From: Paenibacillus thermotolerans
GTDB lineage: Bacteria; Bacillota; Bacilli; Paenibacillales; YIM-B00363
Length of the DNA: 64,000 nucleotides
Assembly: GCF_028745515.1 (NCBI RefSeq)
Contig: NZ_JAQZSG010000026.1
Span: 18,396-82,395 of the forward strand
Direction of reading: 5' to 3'
Shown here: piece by piece, positions 8,117 through 17,349 of the stretch
Layout of the letters: each line of letters opens with the position of its first letter
Numbering within the stretch: position 1 is the stretch's first letter
Made by a program: the position numbers and the translations under genes
Notes under the pieces: generated by a model
What the model was told of the DNA's origin: nothing
Database searches by the model: none
Seen by the model: only the letters and a program-made list of their open reading frames with translations

Positions 8117-8830
8117 TTGACAAGAGAAAAATCAAATAATAAAAAGCAAAGAAAACAGCAGCGGGAATTGGAGAGAAATAAACAACAGCAACGAATGAAG
8201 TGGATGATCGTTACAGGGAGTATTGTGATTGTTGCATTCATCGTACTCGCAATCGTTTTCGCTCCAAAACCGAAACCCGTCGAGTTTGCTTATCATGAGC
8301 TTCCGATTCTCGGTTCGCCGACCGCGCCTGTGAAAATCGTAGAGTTCGGCGATTTCAAATGTCCGGCATGTCAATTTTTCAGTCAACAAATCGAACCATT
8401 GCTGAAACAAGATTTCATTGACGACGGTACCGCTGCTCTATACTTTATGAATTATCCTTTTATCGGTCCGGATTCGTATACGGCTGCGTTAGCAGGTCAA
8501 TCGATATATCACCAAAATAATAATGAGTTTTGGAAATATTACGACGCGATCTATAGAGATCAAGGCGACGAAACGATTCAATGGGCAACGCCGGAATTTT
8601 TAGTCGAGCTGGCGAAGAAGGAAAAATTAAATATTGATTATGACAAGCTTCACAAAGAAATTACTTCTCAAACTTATGCGGATGAAGTAAACGAGCATAA
8701 CCAGATCGCGCAGCGCCTTGTAACGAGTACCCCGACATTATTTATTAATGGTGTGAAATTTGAAGATTTTTCAGATTATCGTTCGCTGAAAAATGCCATT
8801 CAAAAGGCACTGGATGAGGCGAAGGAATGA
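8117..8830 (+). CDS. bdbD: membrane-anchored thiol-disulfide oxidoreductase, BdbD-like
   Basis: This is a DsbA-family oxidase for disulfide formation in exported proteins, 237 residues from TTG 8117 (GGGGGA 9 bases upstream). A start at GTG 8078 would add 13 residues and cannot be excluded. There is a highly charged Lys/Gln-rich N terminus, one membrane anchor at about 28-48, then a thioredoxin fold with active site C82-P-A-C85 (GDFKCPACQF) and the cis-Pro loop STPTLFING. It overlaps bdbC by ATGA. BdbD oxidises substrates outside the membrane and is reoxidised by BdbC. Confidence 0.9.
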   Translation: MTREKSNNKKQRKQQRELERNKQQQRMKWMIVTGSIVIVAFIVLAIVFAPKPKPVEFAYHELPILGSPTAPVKIVEFGDFKCPACQFFSQQIEPLLKQDFIDDGTAALYFMNYPFIGPDSYTAALAGQSIYHQNNNEFWKYYDAIYRDQGDETIQWATPEFLVELAKKEKLNIDYDKLHKEITSQTYADEVNEHNQIAQRLVTSTPTLFINGVKFEDFSDYRSLKNAIQKALDEAKE

Positions 8831-9261
8831 GCGACGGGCTACTTCGTTATTTGAGGCGGCATGGTCTTTTTTTAGCATGGGTCGTTTCACTGATTGCAAC
8901 CGGGGGCAGTTTGTTTTTAAGTGAAATTATGCACTATATCCCATGCAATCTTTGCTGGTTTCAACGCATGTTCATGTATCCGATTGTCATCTTGCTTGGA
9001 AGAGCTTCCTTTAAAAATGATCATTCCATTATTGGTTATGTATTGCCCCTGAGTATAATCGGGGGAAGCATATCCATGTACCACTATGCCGAACAGAAAA
9101 TCCCGGCCTTGGCCAAGATGTTGCCATGCACTGTCGGTGTCCCGTGTCATTTGGATTATTTAAATTGGTTCGGATTTATTACGATCCCCTTATTAGCCAT
9201 GATCGCATTTCTTTTGATTACGTTACTTTTACTGATATCCAAAAAAGGTTTGGAGTCGTAA
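8827..9261 (+). CDS. bdbC: disulfide bond formation protein, BdbC/DsbB type
   Basis: This 144-residue quinone-linked membrane protein reoxidises BdbD. Four hydrophobic segments are seen (about 14-32, 46-60, 67-83 and 112-138). Both redox pairs are present: C40-x-x-C43 (IPCNLCWFQR) and C100/C106 (LPCTVGVPC). Q46-R47 after the first pair is a conserved DsbB feature. Translation is coupled to bdbD through the overlapping ATGA at 8827-8830. The length is standard for BdbC. Confidence 0.92.
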   Translation: MSDGLLRYLRRHGLFLAWVVSLIATGGSLFLSEIMHYIPCNLCWFQRMFMYPIVILLGRASFKNDHSIIGYVLPLSIIGGSISMYHYAEQKIPALAKMLPCTVGVPCHLDYLNWFGFITIPLLAMIAFLLITLLLLISKKGLES

Positions 9262-9284
9262 TGACGGGGGATACCCTCTGCGGT

Positions 9285-9469
9285 GCTAACGGACGCCACA
9301 GTCGTTATATCGCCTATTTGCCTACCGCTATATCGCTAACGGACACCACAGACGCTATACTCCGATTTTTGGCGCTAATCCCTGCTTTTTCGAAGCAATA
9401 ACTGCAGTGGTGTCCGTTAGAACTGTAAACTCCATTCAAAACGCCGAATAACTGCATCCCTGACCGTTA
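9285..9469. repeat. four-copy dispersed repeat, two direct and two inverted
   Basis: Copies at 9285-9312 and 9335-9362 read GCTAACGGACRCCACAG-WCGYTATA on the plus strand. Copies at 9395-9420 and (degenerate) 9447-9469 read AATAACTGCAGTGGTGTCCGTTAG and a relative, which is the inverse orientation. Each unit has TAACG/CGTTA ends and resembles the repeat at 5-31 and 41922-42000. There is no protein-coding signal. It fills the gap between bdbC and the riboswitch unit; the rest of 9470-9610 shows only a weak hairpin (ACCGC/GCGGT near 9572-9592). Confidence 0.6.
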
Positions 9470-9612
9470 CAACGATCCGCCAGCCGTCTTGTCCGAATTT
9501 GATAGGTCCGATCCCTGAGACTGCCGCTCCTAACCGCCGAATTGCCCCCGCTTTATCTTATTTCATGTGGCGTGACCGCTCGAGAGGGCGGTATTTGCCT
9601 TACATAATTCGA

Positions 9613-9641
9613 TTGATTTCGTCACATTTTTCCATTATACT
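9613..9641 (+). promoter_or_regulatory. sigma-A-type promoter of the riboswitch transcript
   Basis: TTGATT (9613-9618), exactly 17 bp, TATACT (9636-9641). Predicted initiation near 9648 is about 15 bases before the riboswitch P1 stem, which supports the call. Confidence 0.7.
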
Positions 9642-9662
9642 AGCAACCGTAAATTTAAATAG

Positions 9663-9806
9663 TTTCTAGAAATAAAGGCAAAATCACCGAAAGGTGGTGA
9701 CGCAAAGCCATGGGTCTTCCGTCCTCGCATGAGGTCAAAGATCGCCAGGTTACTCTAGGAGGTTTCGTTTTCCCTGAGTAACGCTATCAGGGATTTTTTA
9801 TTTTTT
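9663..9806 (+). ncRNA. cyclic-di-GMP-I (GEMM) riboswitch with terminator
   Basis: The aptamer matches the GEMM-I layout. P1 is formed by TCTAGA (9665-9670) with TCTAG (9754-9758). An inner stem GGC/GCC encloses a hairpin TCACC-GAAA-GGTGG with a GNRA tetraloop (9684-9697). Next comes the highly conserved GACGCAAAGCC (9699-9709), then a third stem (TGG/CCA, GTCTT/AAGAT, CCTC-GCAT-GAGG) at 9711-9747. The expression platform is a terminator CCCTGA/TCAGGG (9772-9777 and 9787-9792) with ATTTTTTATTTTTT. A competing antiterminator GTTACTC/GAGTAAC (9749-9755 with 9776-9782) shares bases with the 3' strand of P1. Ligand binding, which stabilises P1, should favour termination, so this is predicted to be an OFF switch. 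The direction is inference; the class call is strong. Confidence 0.88.
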
Positions 9807-9846
9807 GATGTATGACTGGAGAGGTCGAGAAAGGGAGAGATTCCAC

Positions 9847-12543
9847 GTGGGTTTGAAAAGAAAGGTTTGGTTTCTTGTATTCGCCTCCGTTATATTCGCA
9901 ATGCTGTTGGGCACCGGAGATGCCGCGAAAATCCAAGGTGCCGCTAAGGTTGCAGTAACGGACAAAGCGACAAAATACCCGGCCCCGGAGCCGGTTAATA
10001 ATAAAGTGCAGGCACAAATCGCAGGCAGCGACATGATCTGGCTGGAAAACATAAAATTCAAGGGAATACATGTATTTTATCGCAATCTTGAAACAGGGGA
10101 ATCGAAGCAGATAACGCAAGGGACAGGGGTTAGTGCCGCCAGTCTGGGCGGGGATTATGTTGCGGCGGTTATGTATGACAAAGGGTATGTTGTGAAGCTG
10201 TACAATCTTCGGACAGGCGGCGTGAAACAAATCACCGCCGAACCGCTGAGCACGATCGATAAAATTGCAACCGATGGACGCTACGTTGCTTACACGGACA
10301 ATTATAAAAATATCCTTTACATATACAGTATCGAGAAACAGACCACCAAACCATTGAAAGAAGCCACGCTGCCGGCCGCGGCAGACGGTAAAATACTGTT
10401 CAAACAAAAGGACGGGTCCATTGGTTTATATGACGGCGCTAGCGATACGGTGCGGACCGTAATAACAGCCCCCAATGACGGGGCAATAGATTCTTTCGCG
10501 GGCTTTGCCTTCAATGGCGAGACCGCCCTATGGCTGCATAATGAATTCAACGGCACCGCAACGCAAGCCCGAATCGTTCAAGTGGACGACTCGCATCCGC
10601 GTCCTAAGCGGCTGTCAACGTCTCCCGAACGAAATAGGTTTACGTTTCCTGTTGTGATCGGGAACCGACTTGCCGCTTGGGTGGAAACGTCCAACGGAAA
10701 ATTTCACATCGTAGCAGCCGACCTCCGTCTTGGCGAAGCGGCGGTCATTGCAACGGAAGATGAACGGCCTGTCTTGATCGGGATATACCGCGATTACGTC
10801 GTGATGAAAGGCAAGGACGGCAAGCTGTTGTATCGCGCGGTAACCGTAAGCGGACAAGCCGGAACCGAAGAGGAAGAAATCTTGATCTCTGAAGTTCCGA
10901 AGCCGGAGACGCGGCCAACCCCCGTTCAAGACTTGAGTGTTACAATTAATGAAGGGGAACAATTAGTGATCCCGGACGGCGGCGCGAAGCTGAAGGCGGC
11001 CTATCCGGGAGAAGCCCTTACATTTGGCGACGTCTATTTGGGGATGGCTTACGAGACGGACTTCGATTTTACAAAGGCCATGGTTCGCGGGCAAAAGATG
11101 GTGAGTCTGCCGTGGAAAGTCGATTTTCCGTCGGCGACCGACCTTTTGGAGCTAACGTTACGCTTCGATGAACAAAGAGTGCCTTCCGATCGACGCAATA
11201 AGCTGGGAATATACCGGTTTGAGGGCTCCTCGTGGGTTTACATGGGAGGCCTCTTCACGGAACGTTCAAATGAAATGCAGACGCACATTATTCAGCCGGG
11301 CGTTTATTCCGTACTGTTGTATGACGTTCCTAACGAATATGTACGGGACTACTGGATTCAGAAGCGGATGGCGCAGTACAACGAAAACGTTCCGATTCGC
11401 GTAATTTTGGATGGGGAAGAAGTGAAGTTCGACGCAATACCGCAAATGAAGAACGGAAACACGATGGTGCAATTCCGGCCGATCTTTGAAAAGCTGGGTC
11501 TAGCTATTGCTTGGGACGGGAAGACGCAAACGATTACGGGTAAGAAGGAAGGAAGCTCGCTTACATTAACGTTAGGCAAGACGAAGACAAGCATAAACGG
11601 AGCCTCGATCGATTTGCCTGTAGCACCGTATTTAGATAACGGCAATACGTTCGTGCCGCTTCGTTTCGTAGGCGAAGCCACCGGACGAAAGGTGTTATGG
11701 GACGCCAATCTGAAGGCCGTGTACATCTTCGATCCGAAGACTGAAGGGAAATTATATTATCCGAACGGAACGCTGATGTACGAAGGCCAATTAAACAACG
11801 GTCTCATGCATGGAAAAGGCAAGCTGTACCGGGAAGACGGAACGCTATGGTATGACGCCGAGTTTAAGAATAACGATGTCAACGGTTGGGGCACCGTCTA
11901 CTTCCAAGGCGTCTTTCGCGGCCGTGACCGTACGGGAGAATTCAGTGTCGGGGAGCTCGACGGCGCGCTTCCGAACGGATATGTTCGGAATTTCGAAGAC
12001 AGCGGTTATATCGCATACGAAGGCTCCGTCATCCAAGGCGTATTCAATGGAGAGGGCAAGTATTTCTTACAAGGCCAGCTGATCTATGAAGGTGAGTTTG
12101 AGAACAATGCTTACCATGGACAGGGTAAATATTATATTGACGGCAAGCTCCACTATGAAGGGCAATTTGCGGAAAACGCCAGCCATGGGAAGGGTAAGAA
12201 ATACTATGAAGAAGGCGGCTTGAAGGAAGAAGGAACATACGAACAAGGTCTTCTTGTCGATGGAATCGAATATTATCCTTCCGGTGTTAAGAGCTACGAG
12301 GGCACCTTTGCTGGGGGATGGTGGCACGGTCAAGGAACAACCTATACCCCGGAAGGCCGGATTCGATTTAAAGGAGAATTCCATTACGGTGACTATAAAG
12401 ACGGGGTTTTATACTACGACAACGGCGATCGATATGAAGGAGAGTATAAATTTCTAGTTCCCCACGGACAAGGGACGTTATACGATGCAAGTGGGAATGT
12501 AAAGCATCAAGGACGATTCGAAAGAGGCGAACCTGTAGTTTAA
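9847..12543 (+). CDS. exported beta-propeller / stalk / MORN-repeat protein under c-di-GMP riboswitch
   Basis: The protein has 898 residues from GTG 9847, which follows GGGAGAG; an upstream in-frame start would lie in the riboswitch terminator. The signal peptide is KRKVWFLVFASVIFAMLLG with a cleavage region near DAAK. Residues about 30-340 hold repeated TolB-like propeller strands (VFYRNLETGESKQIT, KLYNLRTGGVKQIT, LYIYSIEKQTTKPL). Residues about 495-645 resemble the copper-amine-oxidase N-terminal-like domain common in Paenibacillus surface proteins (VRFRP-, FVPLRFVGEATG-like segments). Residues about 650-898 are a run of MORN-type repeats (LMYEGQLNNGLMHGKGKLY, YEGEFENNAYHGQGKYY, YEGTFAGGWWHGQGT, YEGEYKFLVPHGQGTLY). 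The riboswitch ties its expression to c-di-GMP, so a role at the cell surface in the motile/sessile switch is plausible. The molecular function is unknown. Confidence 0.8.
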   Translation: MGLKRKVWFLVFASVIFAMLLGTGDAAKIQGAAKVAVTDKATKYPAPEPVNNKVQAQIAGSDMIWLENIKFKGIHVFYRNLETGESKQITQGTGVSAASLGGDYVAAVMYDKGYVVKLYNLRTGGVKQITAEPLSTIDKIATDGRYVAYTDNYKNILYIYSIEKQTTKPLKEATLPAAADGKILFKQKDGSIGLYDGASDTVRTVITAPNDGAIDSFAGFAFNGETALWLHNEFNGTATQARIVQVDDSHPRPKRLSTSPERNRFTFPVVIGNRLAAWVETSNGKFHIVAADLRLGEAAVIATEDERPVLIGIYRDYVVMKGKDGKLLYRAVTVSGQAGTEEEEILISEVPKPETRPTPVQDLSVTINEGEQLVIPDGGAKLKAAYPGEALTFGDVYLGMAYETDFDFTKAMVRGQKMVSLPWKVDFPSATDLLELTLRFDEQRVPSDRRNKLGIYRFEGSSWVYMGGLFTERSNEMQTHIIQPGVYSVLLYDVPNEYVRDYWIQKRMAQYNENVPIRVILDGEEVKFDAIPQMKNGNTMVQFRPIFEKLGLAIAWDGKTQTITGKKEGSSLTLTLGKTKTSINGASIDLPVAPYLDNGNTFVPLRFVGEATGRKVLWDANLKAVYIFDPKTEGKLYYPNGTLMYEGQLNNGLMHGKGKLYREDGTLWYDAEFKNNDVNGWGTVYFQGVFRGRDRTGEFSVGELDGALPNGYVRNFEDSGYIAYEGSVIQGVFNGEGKYFLQGQLIYEGEFENNAYHGQGKYYIDGKLHYEGQFAENASHGKGKKYYEEGGLKEEGTYEQGLLVDGIEYYPSGVKSYEGTFAGGWWHGQGTTYTPEGRIRFKGEFHYGDYKDGVLYYDNGDRYEGEYKFLVPHGQGTLYDASGNVKHQGRFERGEPVV

Positions 12544-12560
12544 ATCATATGAGGTAAGAG

Positions 12561-12604
12561 GAACCTCCCGAATGCATATAGCATGGGAGGTTCTTTCTTT
12601 TTCT
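12561..12604 (+). terminator. terminator after the MORN protein gene
   Basis: Perfect 9-bp stem GAACCTCCC/GGGAGGTTC (12561-12569 and 12585-12593), then TTTCTTTTTC. The A-poor left flank makes it chiefly a plus-strand terminator. Confidence 0.8.
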
Positions 12605-12632
12605 TGATTCAAGAGCTTTCCCGGATGACCTT

Positions 12633-13895
12633 TCAAATACGATCGGAATTGCTTTCCTTGTTTCTTTTATTTATACGGTTCATATCGGAGTTTCGAAAGT
12701 CCGAAGGGGTGACTCCCTCCAGCTTTTTAAATACGCGCGTGAAGTAACCGGCGTCGTCAAATCCAACAATTCCGGCGATCCAGCCGATCGAGGCACGGTC
12801 TGTTTTTAGAAGCACTTTTGCTTCTTCGATCCGCCGTTGCTGTTGGTAATCGGTAAGCGTCATTCCCGTTTCTTTCTTGAATTGTCTCGACAAATGCGCC
12901 GGATGTACGTGGCAATGGTCGGAAAGCTTGTTTAGACTCAACGGTTTGTTGAAATGAATCGCAATATATTCCGCCGCTTTTTGCACTAATGGGGAATATC
13001 CGGATATGGCGCGATGACGTACCAATTCGCAATATTCCTCGCACATGACCATGATGAGGCGGTTCAGCGAATCGATCGTATCGGACCGTTCGATTTGCTT
13101 TGCAAATTTTTCGGAAATGCGATGCAGGAATAAGGGCTGGACATTTCCGTTCTCCGCCGCCCCCCGCAATATGGTATTGAGCACGACAAGGGAATTTTTC
13201 ATGGCTCTTACCGGTTGATTCGGAAAACGTTCGGAAAAATCAAACAAATTTTTCGACCTTGAAAGAATTTGTTTAATGTGATCGGAATCCCCTTGTTCAA
13301 CGGCCCGCTTGATTTCTTTTTCGATTTGATATCGCAATTCAATAAGATCGATGTAGCTTTCGTCAGGCTGCTGCAGCATGAATTCGGTATGATTCAGTTC
13401 AGTCGATTCCCGATTTGTTTGTCGTGACGTCAATACCCGAATGCCGGCATGGCGAATGGCGGCAGCCGAATCCAGTACATTCGCAATAGCTTGGATTGTC
13501 GAGCTGCTCATCAATTTTAATCCTCGAAAGAATGCTTCCAGTTCAATCCGATTTTGCTGATCGATCCTGGCGAACCGGTTCGGGTCGGGAACTTGCATTA
13601 AGAAAGGGCCGTTAACCAATATTTTCGATTCTTTGCCATGAACCCGGAATAGTCTGCATAAATACGAAAGGCCCAGATCGTTCGTATGAATGCAGCATTC
13701 ATCCGGCGATTGCTGTGCTTCCGCGGTAAGCAGACAAAACTGCTCCCGCTGCATTCCGGCTAAGAAATCAGGCAGCCGGTCCCGTTCGTGCGTCAAAAAT
13801 ACCGAACCGTTACTATGCAATAGTATTGTATTCATTTCCGTTATCTTATAAATCGTCAAGCTAACGGTCATGAAGTCCAGCGGCGGAAGGCTCAT
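12633..13895 (-). CDS. AraC-family transcriptional regulator
   Basis: This is a 420-residue regulator. The last ~100 residues form an AraC/XylS double HTH: helix 1 region LSLNKLSDHCHVHPAHLSR, then FKKETGMTLTDY, second HTH IGWIAGIVGFDDAGYFTRVF and the closing KKLEGVTPSDFR. The first ~300 residues are a long, mostly soluble sensory part with no recognised domain and no membrane span, as in YtdP/YesN-style regulators without a receiver. Start ATG at 13893-13895 lies 6 bases after AGGGTG; an in-frame GTG three codons upstream would overlap that ribosome site. It is divergent from the beta-glucuronidase gene and is the obvious candidate to activate it, with glucuronide or glucuronate as inducer (inference). 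Confidence 0.85.
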   Translation of the reverse strand: MSLPPLDFMTVSLTIYKITEMNTILLHSNGSVFLTHERDRLPDFLAGMQREQFCLLTAEAQQSPDECCIHTNDLGLSYLCRLFRVHGKESKILVNGPFLMQVPDPNRFARIDQQNRIELEAFFRGLKLMSSSTIQAIANVLDSAAAIRHAGIRVLTSRQTNRESTELNHTEFMLQQPDESYIDLIELRYQIEKEIKRAVEQGDSDHIKQILSRSKNLFDFSERFPNQPVRAMKNSLVVLNTILRGAAENGNVQPLFLHRISEKFAKQIERSDTIDSLNRLIMVMCEEYCELVRHRAISGYSPLVQKAAEYIAIHFNKPLSLNKLSDHCHVHPAHLSRQFKKETGMTLTDYQQQRRIEEAKVLLKTDRASIGWIAGIVGFDDAGYFTRVFKKLEGVTPSDFRNSDMNRINKRNKESNSDRI

Positions 13896-14024
13896 TGGGA
13901 TCACCCTTTATTATTGTGCTAAAATCGTCCCGCTTATGCAATTCCCGTTCTACTTATATTTTTCGTTACTCATTATACTTTTTATTAAAGACATTAAACA
14001 GTAAACGGAGGGGGATCGGTACAC

Positions 14025-15821
14025 ATGCTGTATCCAATCGTAACGGAATCCCGAGGGATGATAGATTTAAATGGAATTTGGAACTTTAAACTCGATTTTG
14101 GAAAGGGCTTTCAAGAAAATTGGCACATGTCGCCTTTGACCGAGACGATCCATATGGCCGTTCCGTCGTCCTTTAACGATGTAGGCGTGACCGCCGATAT
14201 TCGGAATCATGTCGGCTGGGTATGGTACGAAAGGGAGTTCGCGGTGCCGGCTCTATACTTTTCGGAGCGCATTGTTTTGCGTTTCGGCTCGGCTACGCAT
14301 GCGGCGAAGGTTTATGTGAACGGCGAGCTTGTCGTTGAGCATAAAGGCGGATTCACTCCGTTCGAGGCCGAAATCAATCCGTTCCTGAAGCCGGGCAAAA
14401 ATCGCCTGACGGTGGCCGTGAACAATATCGTGGATGAAACCACATTACCTGTAGGCAATTACAGTGAGAAGGAAGTGCCGGGCCTCGGCCATATTGTCAG
14501 AAACAATCCGAATTTCGACTTCTTCAACTACGCGGGGCTGCATAGGCCGGTCAAAATTTATACGACGCCTCACACCTACGTCAAAGATGTGACGATCGTT
14601 ACAGACTTGGATGATACAACGGGAATTGTCCGTTATGAGGTGGAGTTCGCCGGCGAGGCGCAAGTCAAGACAACCGTGATGGATCAATCGGGCGCCGTCG
14701 TGGCGGAAACCGCCGGCAAAAGTGAAACCGTTCACATCGAAGATGTAAACCTGTGGGAGCCGATGGACGCCTATCTTTATACCGCCAGAATTGAGCTTAT
14801 TAATGACGGACGGGTTGTCGACGTTTACGAGCAGCCTTTCGGTGTAAGAACTGTACAAGTGAGGGACGGTAAATTTCTGATCAATAATAAGCCGTTTTAC
14901 TTCAAAGGCTTCGGTAAGCATGAAGATACTCCGATTCACGGCAGAGGCTTCGACGAAGCGGCGAACGTTCTCGATTTCCGGCTGATGAAATGGATCGGCG
15001 CCAATTCGTTCCGGACGGCGCATTACCCTTATTCCGAAGAAATGATGAGACTGGCGGACAAAGAAGGCATCGTCGTCATCGACGAAACGCCGGCTGTCGG
15101 ACTGCATCTGAACTTCATGATGATTTTCGGCGGCGAACGAAAAATAAAAACATGGGAAAAACTGCAAACTTTCAGCCACCATCAGGATATGATACGCGAA
15201 CTGGTCGCCCGCGATAAAAATCATCCGTGCGTGGTGATGTGGTCCATTGCCAATGAGCCGGCTTCCGAAGAAGAAGGCGCTTATGAGTATTTCAAGCCGC
15301 TGGTGGAATTGGCGAAGGAAATCGATCCGCAAAAAAGACCGGTAACCATCGTTACTCACCTCGGATCGACTCCTGAGACATGCTTGGTTGCTGAGCTTGT
15401 CGATGTTTTGGCGTTAAACCGATATTACGGCTGGTATTTGCAAGGCGGGGATTTGGAGGTTGCGAAAATCAAGCTTCGGGAGGAATTTGACGGCTGGACA
15501 AAACGGTGCCCGGGCAAGCCGATCATCATGACCGAGTATGGCGCCGATACGGTTGCCGGCTTGCACGACGTCGACCCCGTCATGTTTACCGAAGAATACC
15601 AAGCGGAGTATTTACGCGCCAACCACGAGGTGTTCGACGAATTCGACAACTTCGTCGGCGAACAAGTTTGGAATTTTGCGGATTTTCAAACAAGCCAGGG
15701 AATCATAAGGGTGCAGGGCAACAAGAAAGGGATCTTTACGCGGGAACGCAAACCGAAATATGCGGCGCATGAATTGCGCAAAAGATGGCTTTCGATTCCG
15801 CATTTCGGATATAAGCAATAA
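14025..15821 (+). CDS. uidA: beta-glucuronidase (GH2)
   Basis: This GH2 family retaining hydrolase releases D-glucuronate from beta-glucuronides. It has 598 residues, close to E. coli UidA (603). Order: sugar-binding jelly roll (about 10-180, with [11 protein letters not shown] and FNDVGV), Ig-like domain (about 182-275), TIM barrel (about 276-590). The acid/base is E411 (WSIANEPAS) and the nucleophile E504 (MTEYGAD), both within a residue or two of the E. coli positions. Also present are [11 protein letters not shown] and the glucuronate-specific N-x-K-like segment VQGNKKGIF near 565-573. It has no signal peptide, so it acts in the cytoplasm on glucuronides brought in by the transporter downstream. 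ATG 14025 follows GGAGGGGG. Confidence 0.92.
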   Translation: MLYPIVTESRGMIDLNGIWNFKLDFGKGFQENWHMSPLTETIHMAVPSSFNDVGVTADIRNHVGWVWYEREFAVPALYFSERIVLRFGSATHAAKVYVNGELVVEHKGGFTPFEAEINPFLKPGKNRLTVAVNNIVDETTLPVGNYSEKEVPGLGHIVRNNPNFDFFNYAGLHRPVKIYTTPHTYVKDVTIVTDLDDTTGIVRYEVEFAGEAQVKTTVMDQSGAVVAETAGKSETVHIEDVNLWEPMDAYLYTARIELINDGRVVDVYEQPFGVRTVQVRDGKFLINNKPFYFKGFGKHEDTPIHGRGFDEAANVLDFRLMKWIGANSFRTAHYPYSEEMMRLADKEGIVVIDETPAVGLHLNFMMIFGGERKIKTWEKLQTFSHHQDMIRELVARDKNHPCVVMWSIANEPASEEEGAYEYFKPLVELAKEIDPQKRPVTIVTHLGSTPETCLVAELVDVLALNRYYGWYLQGGDLEVAKIKLREEFDGWTKRCPGKPIIMTEYGADTVAGLHDVDPVMFTEEYQAEYLRANHEVFDEFDNFVGEQVWNFADFQTSQGIIRVQGNKKGIFTRERKPKYAAHELRKRWLSIPHFGYKQ

Positions 15822-15839
15822 GGTTCGTCCGGTATCGCA

Positions 15840-15866
15840 GGGAGTCTGGGTTGAAATCAGACTCCC
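15840..15866 (+). terminator. intercistronic hairpin between uidA and the transporter gene
   Basis: Perfect 9-bp stem GGGAGTCTG/CAGACTCCC (15840-15848 and 15858-15866). No T tract follows, so it is more likely an mRNA-stabilising or attenuating hairpin than a full terminator. Confidence 0.5.
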
Positions 15867-15881
15867 GTCAAAATCAGGATA

Positions 15882-15896
15882 ATGCAAGCGGTTTCA
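15882..15896 (+). promoter_or_regulatory. cre site (CcpA operator)
   Basis: ATGCAAGCGGTTTCA agrees at every fixed position with the consensus WTGNAANCGNWNNCW. It lies 32 bp before the glucuronide transporter start and predicts catabolite repression by CcpA-HPr(Ser-P). CcpA itself is not in the window. Confidence 0.65.
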
Positions 15897-15927
15897 ATAA
15901 AACAACCAGAGAAACGGGGGAGCGCAT

Positions 15928-17343
15928 ATGACGACGCAAAGCAAGACGAAAGGCGTTGCAGCTGCAGAAGCTTACGGAAACAACGTGCGCCCGTTCGGAC
16001 TGCGGGATAAGCTCGGTTATTTGTTCGGCGATTTCGGCAATGATTTCTTTTTTATATTGGTAAGCGCATTCTTGATGGTATTCTACACGGATATATTCCA
16101 TATTCATGCGGCGACGGTCGGCATTATGTTCCTCGTCGCCAGATTATGGGATGCAGTAGCCGACGTCACATGGGGCCGGTTCGTCGATGTCAGGAAGCCG
16201 GGCAAGCACGGCAAATTCAAACCTTGGATCTTCAGAATGTCTTTTCCGCTCGTCATATCCGGCGTGTTACTGTTCGTGAAAATTCCGGGGATGTCGGAAG
16301 GATTTTACTTAGCATACGCTTTTGTCACATACCTTGTCTGGGGAACTCTATATAGTACTGTTAATATTCCTTACGGTTCGATGGCCTCTGTGATTACGAA
16401 CGATCCCGTGGAGAGGACAACGTTGTCCACCTTCAGAACGATGGGCGCCATGCTGGCGGGATTAGTCATTAACGTAGTCGGGCCGTTGGTTTTATTTGTA
16501 AACAACGAGGCGGATCCGGATCGTTTTCTAATGGCTGCCGTCATGTTCGGAATTTTGTCAATCGGCTGCTACATGGCTTGCTATAAATTGTCGACGGAAC
16601 GGGTTGTCATCCATGAAACGCAAGGTAAAAGATCTAATTTAGGGAAAACGCTGAAGGGTCTGTTGAAAAACAAACCGTTGCTCGCGATTTTGGCGGCATC
16701 TTTGACTTTCATGATCCTCACCATGCTGATGGGCGCAGTGAACGTTTATTTGTTTAAAGACTATTTCGGCAACGCTTCGGTCTTAAGCATGGTAGGGTTG
16801 ATCCAGTCGGCCGCTGTGTTTGTCGCCATTCCGTTAGCTAAGCCGCTGGTCGCCAAATTCGGGAAGAAGGAAGTTGCCTCGGCAGGTATGCTGCTTGCGG
16901 GAATTGTTTATATGCTCTTGTACTTCATGCCAAACTTGACGGCCGTTCAATTTATCGCGGTTTCGACATTAGGTATGTTTGGATTTGCTTTCTTTAACAT
17001 CGTCATTTGGGCTTTCGTAACGGACGTGATCGATTACCAAGAATTTGTAACGGGCTTGCGGGAGGATGGAACGGTGTATTCCGTTTACTCGTTTTCGCGT
17101 AAAGTAGGCCAAGCCATTGCCGGGGGGATCGGCGGCGTGGCGATCGGGGCGATCGGCTATAACGCAGCCCTCGAGGTTCAAACGGAAAGCGTGCTCAAAG
17201 GCATTTATGTATTGGGCACTTTAGTACCGGCTTTCGCTTACCTGCTAATCTTTATGATTCTAGTATTTCTATATCCGTTGAATAAGCAGCGCACGAATCA
17301 GTTAGCCGCTAATTTGGCCGAACAAAGAAAAAAGCAAAAATAA
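15928..17343 (+). CDS. uidB: glucuronide:cation symporter, GPH family
   Basis: This is a 471-residue transporter with about 12 membrane segments of the glycoside-pentoside-hexuronide:cation symporter family (MelB/XynB/UidB). Diagnostic segments are the N-terminal LRDKLGYLFGDFGNDFFF, the loop WDAVADVTWGRFVDVRKPGKHGKFKPW, and VIDYQEFVTGLREDGTVYSVYSFSRKVGQAIAG in the second half (quoted in parts). It follows uidA by 106 bp with a cre site between, so its glycoside is probably a glucuronide or oligo-uronide. ATG 15928 lies after CGGGGGAG. Confidence 0.85.
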   Translation: MTTQSKTKGVAAAEAYGNNVRPFGLRDKLGYLFGDFGNDFFFILVSAFLMVFYTDIFHIHAATVGIMFLVARLWDAVADVTWGRFVDVRKPGKHGKFKPWIFRMSFPLVISGVLLFVKIPGMSEGFYLAYAFVTYLVWGTLYSTVNIPYGSMASVITNDPVERTTLSTFRTMGAMLAGLVINVVGPLVLFVNNEADPDRFLMAAVMFGILSIGCYMACYKLSTERVVIHETQGKRSNLGKTLKGLLKNKPLLAILAASLTFMILTMLMGAVNVYLFKDYFGNASVLSMVGLIQSAAVFVAIPLAKPLVAKFGKKEVASAGMLLAGIVYMLLYFMPNLTAVQFIAVSTLGMFGFAFFNIVIWAFVTDVIDYQEFVTGLREDGTVYSVYSFSRKVGQAIAGGIGGVAIGAIGYNAALEVQTESVLKGIYVLGTLVPAFAYLLIFMILVFLYPLNKQRTNQLAANLAEQRKKQK

Positions 17344-17349
17344 TGAAAA

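Noticed and set aside
9126-9401. Plus-strand open frame overlapping the end of bdbC and the repeats
   Set aside because: It covers intergenic repeat copies, has no ribosome site and no recognisable product.
14445-15359. Minus-strand open frame of 304 codons opposite beta-glucuronidase
   Set aside because: Shadow of a strongly conserved gene, with no start signal and no known domain.
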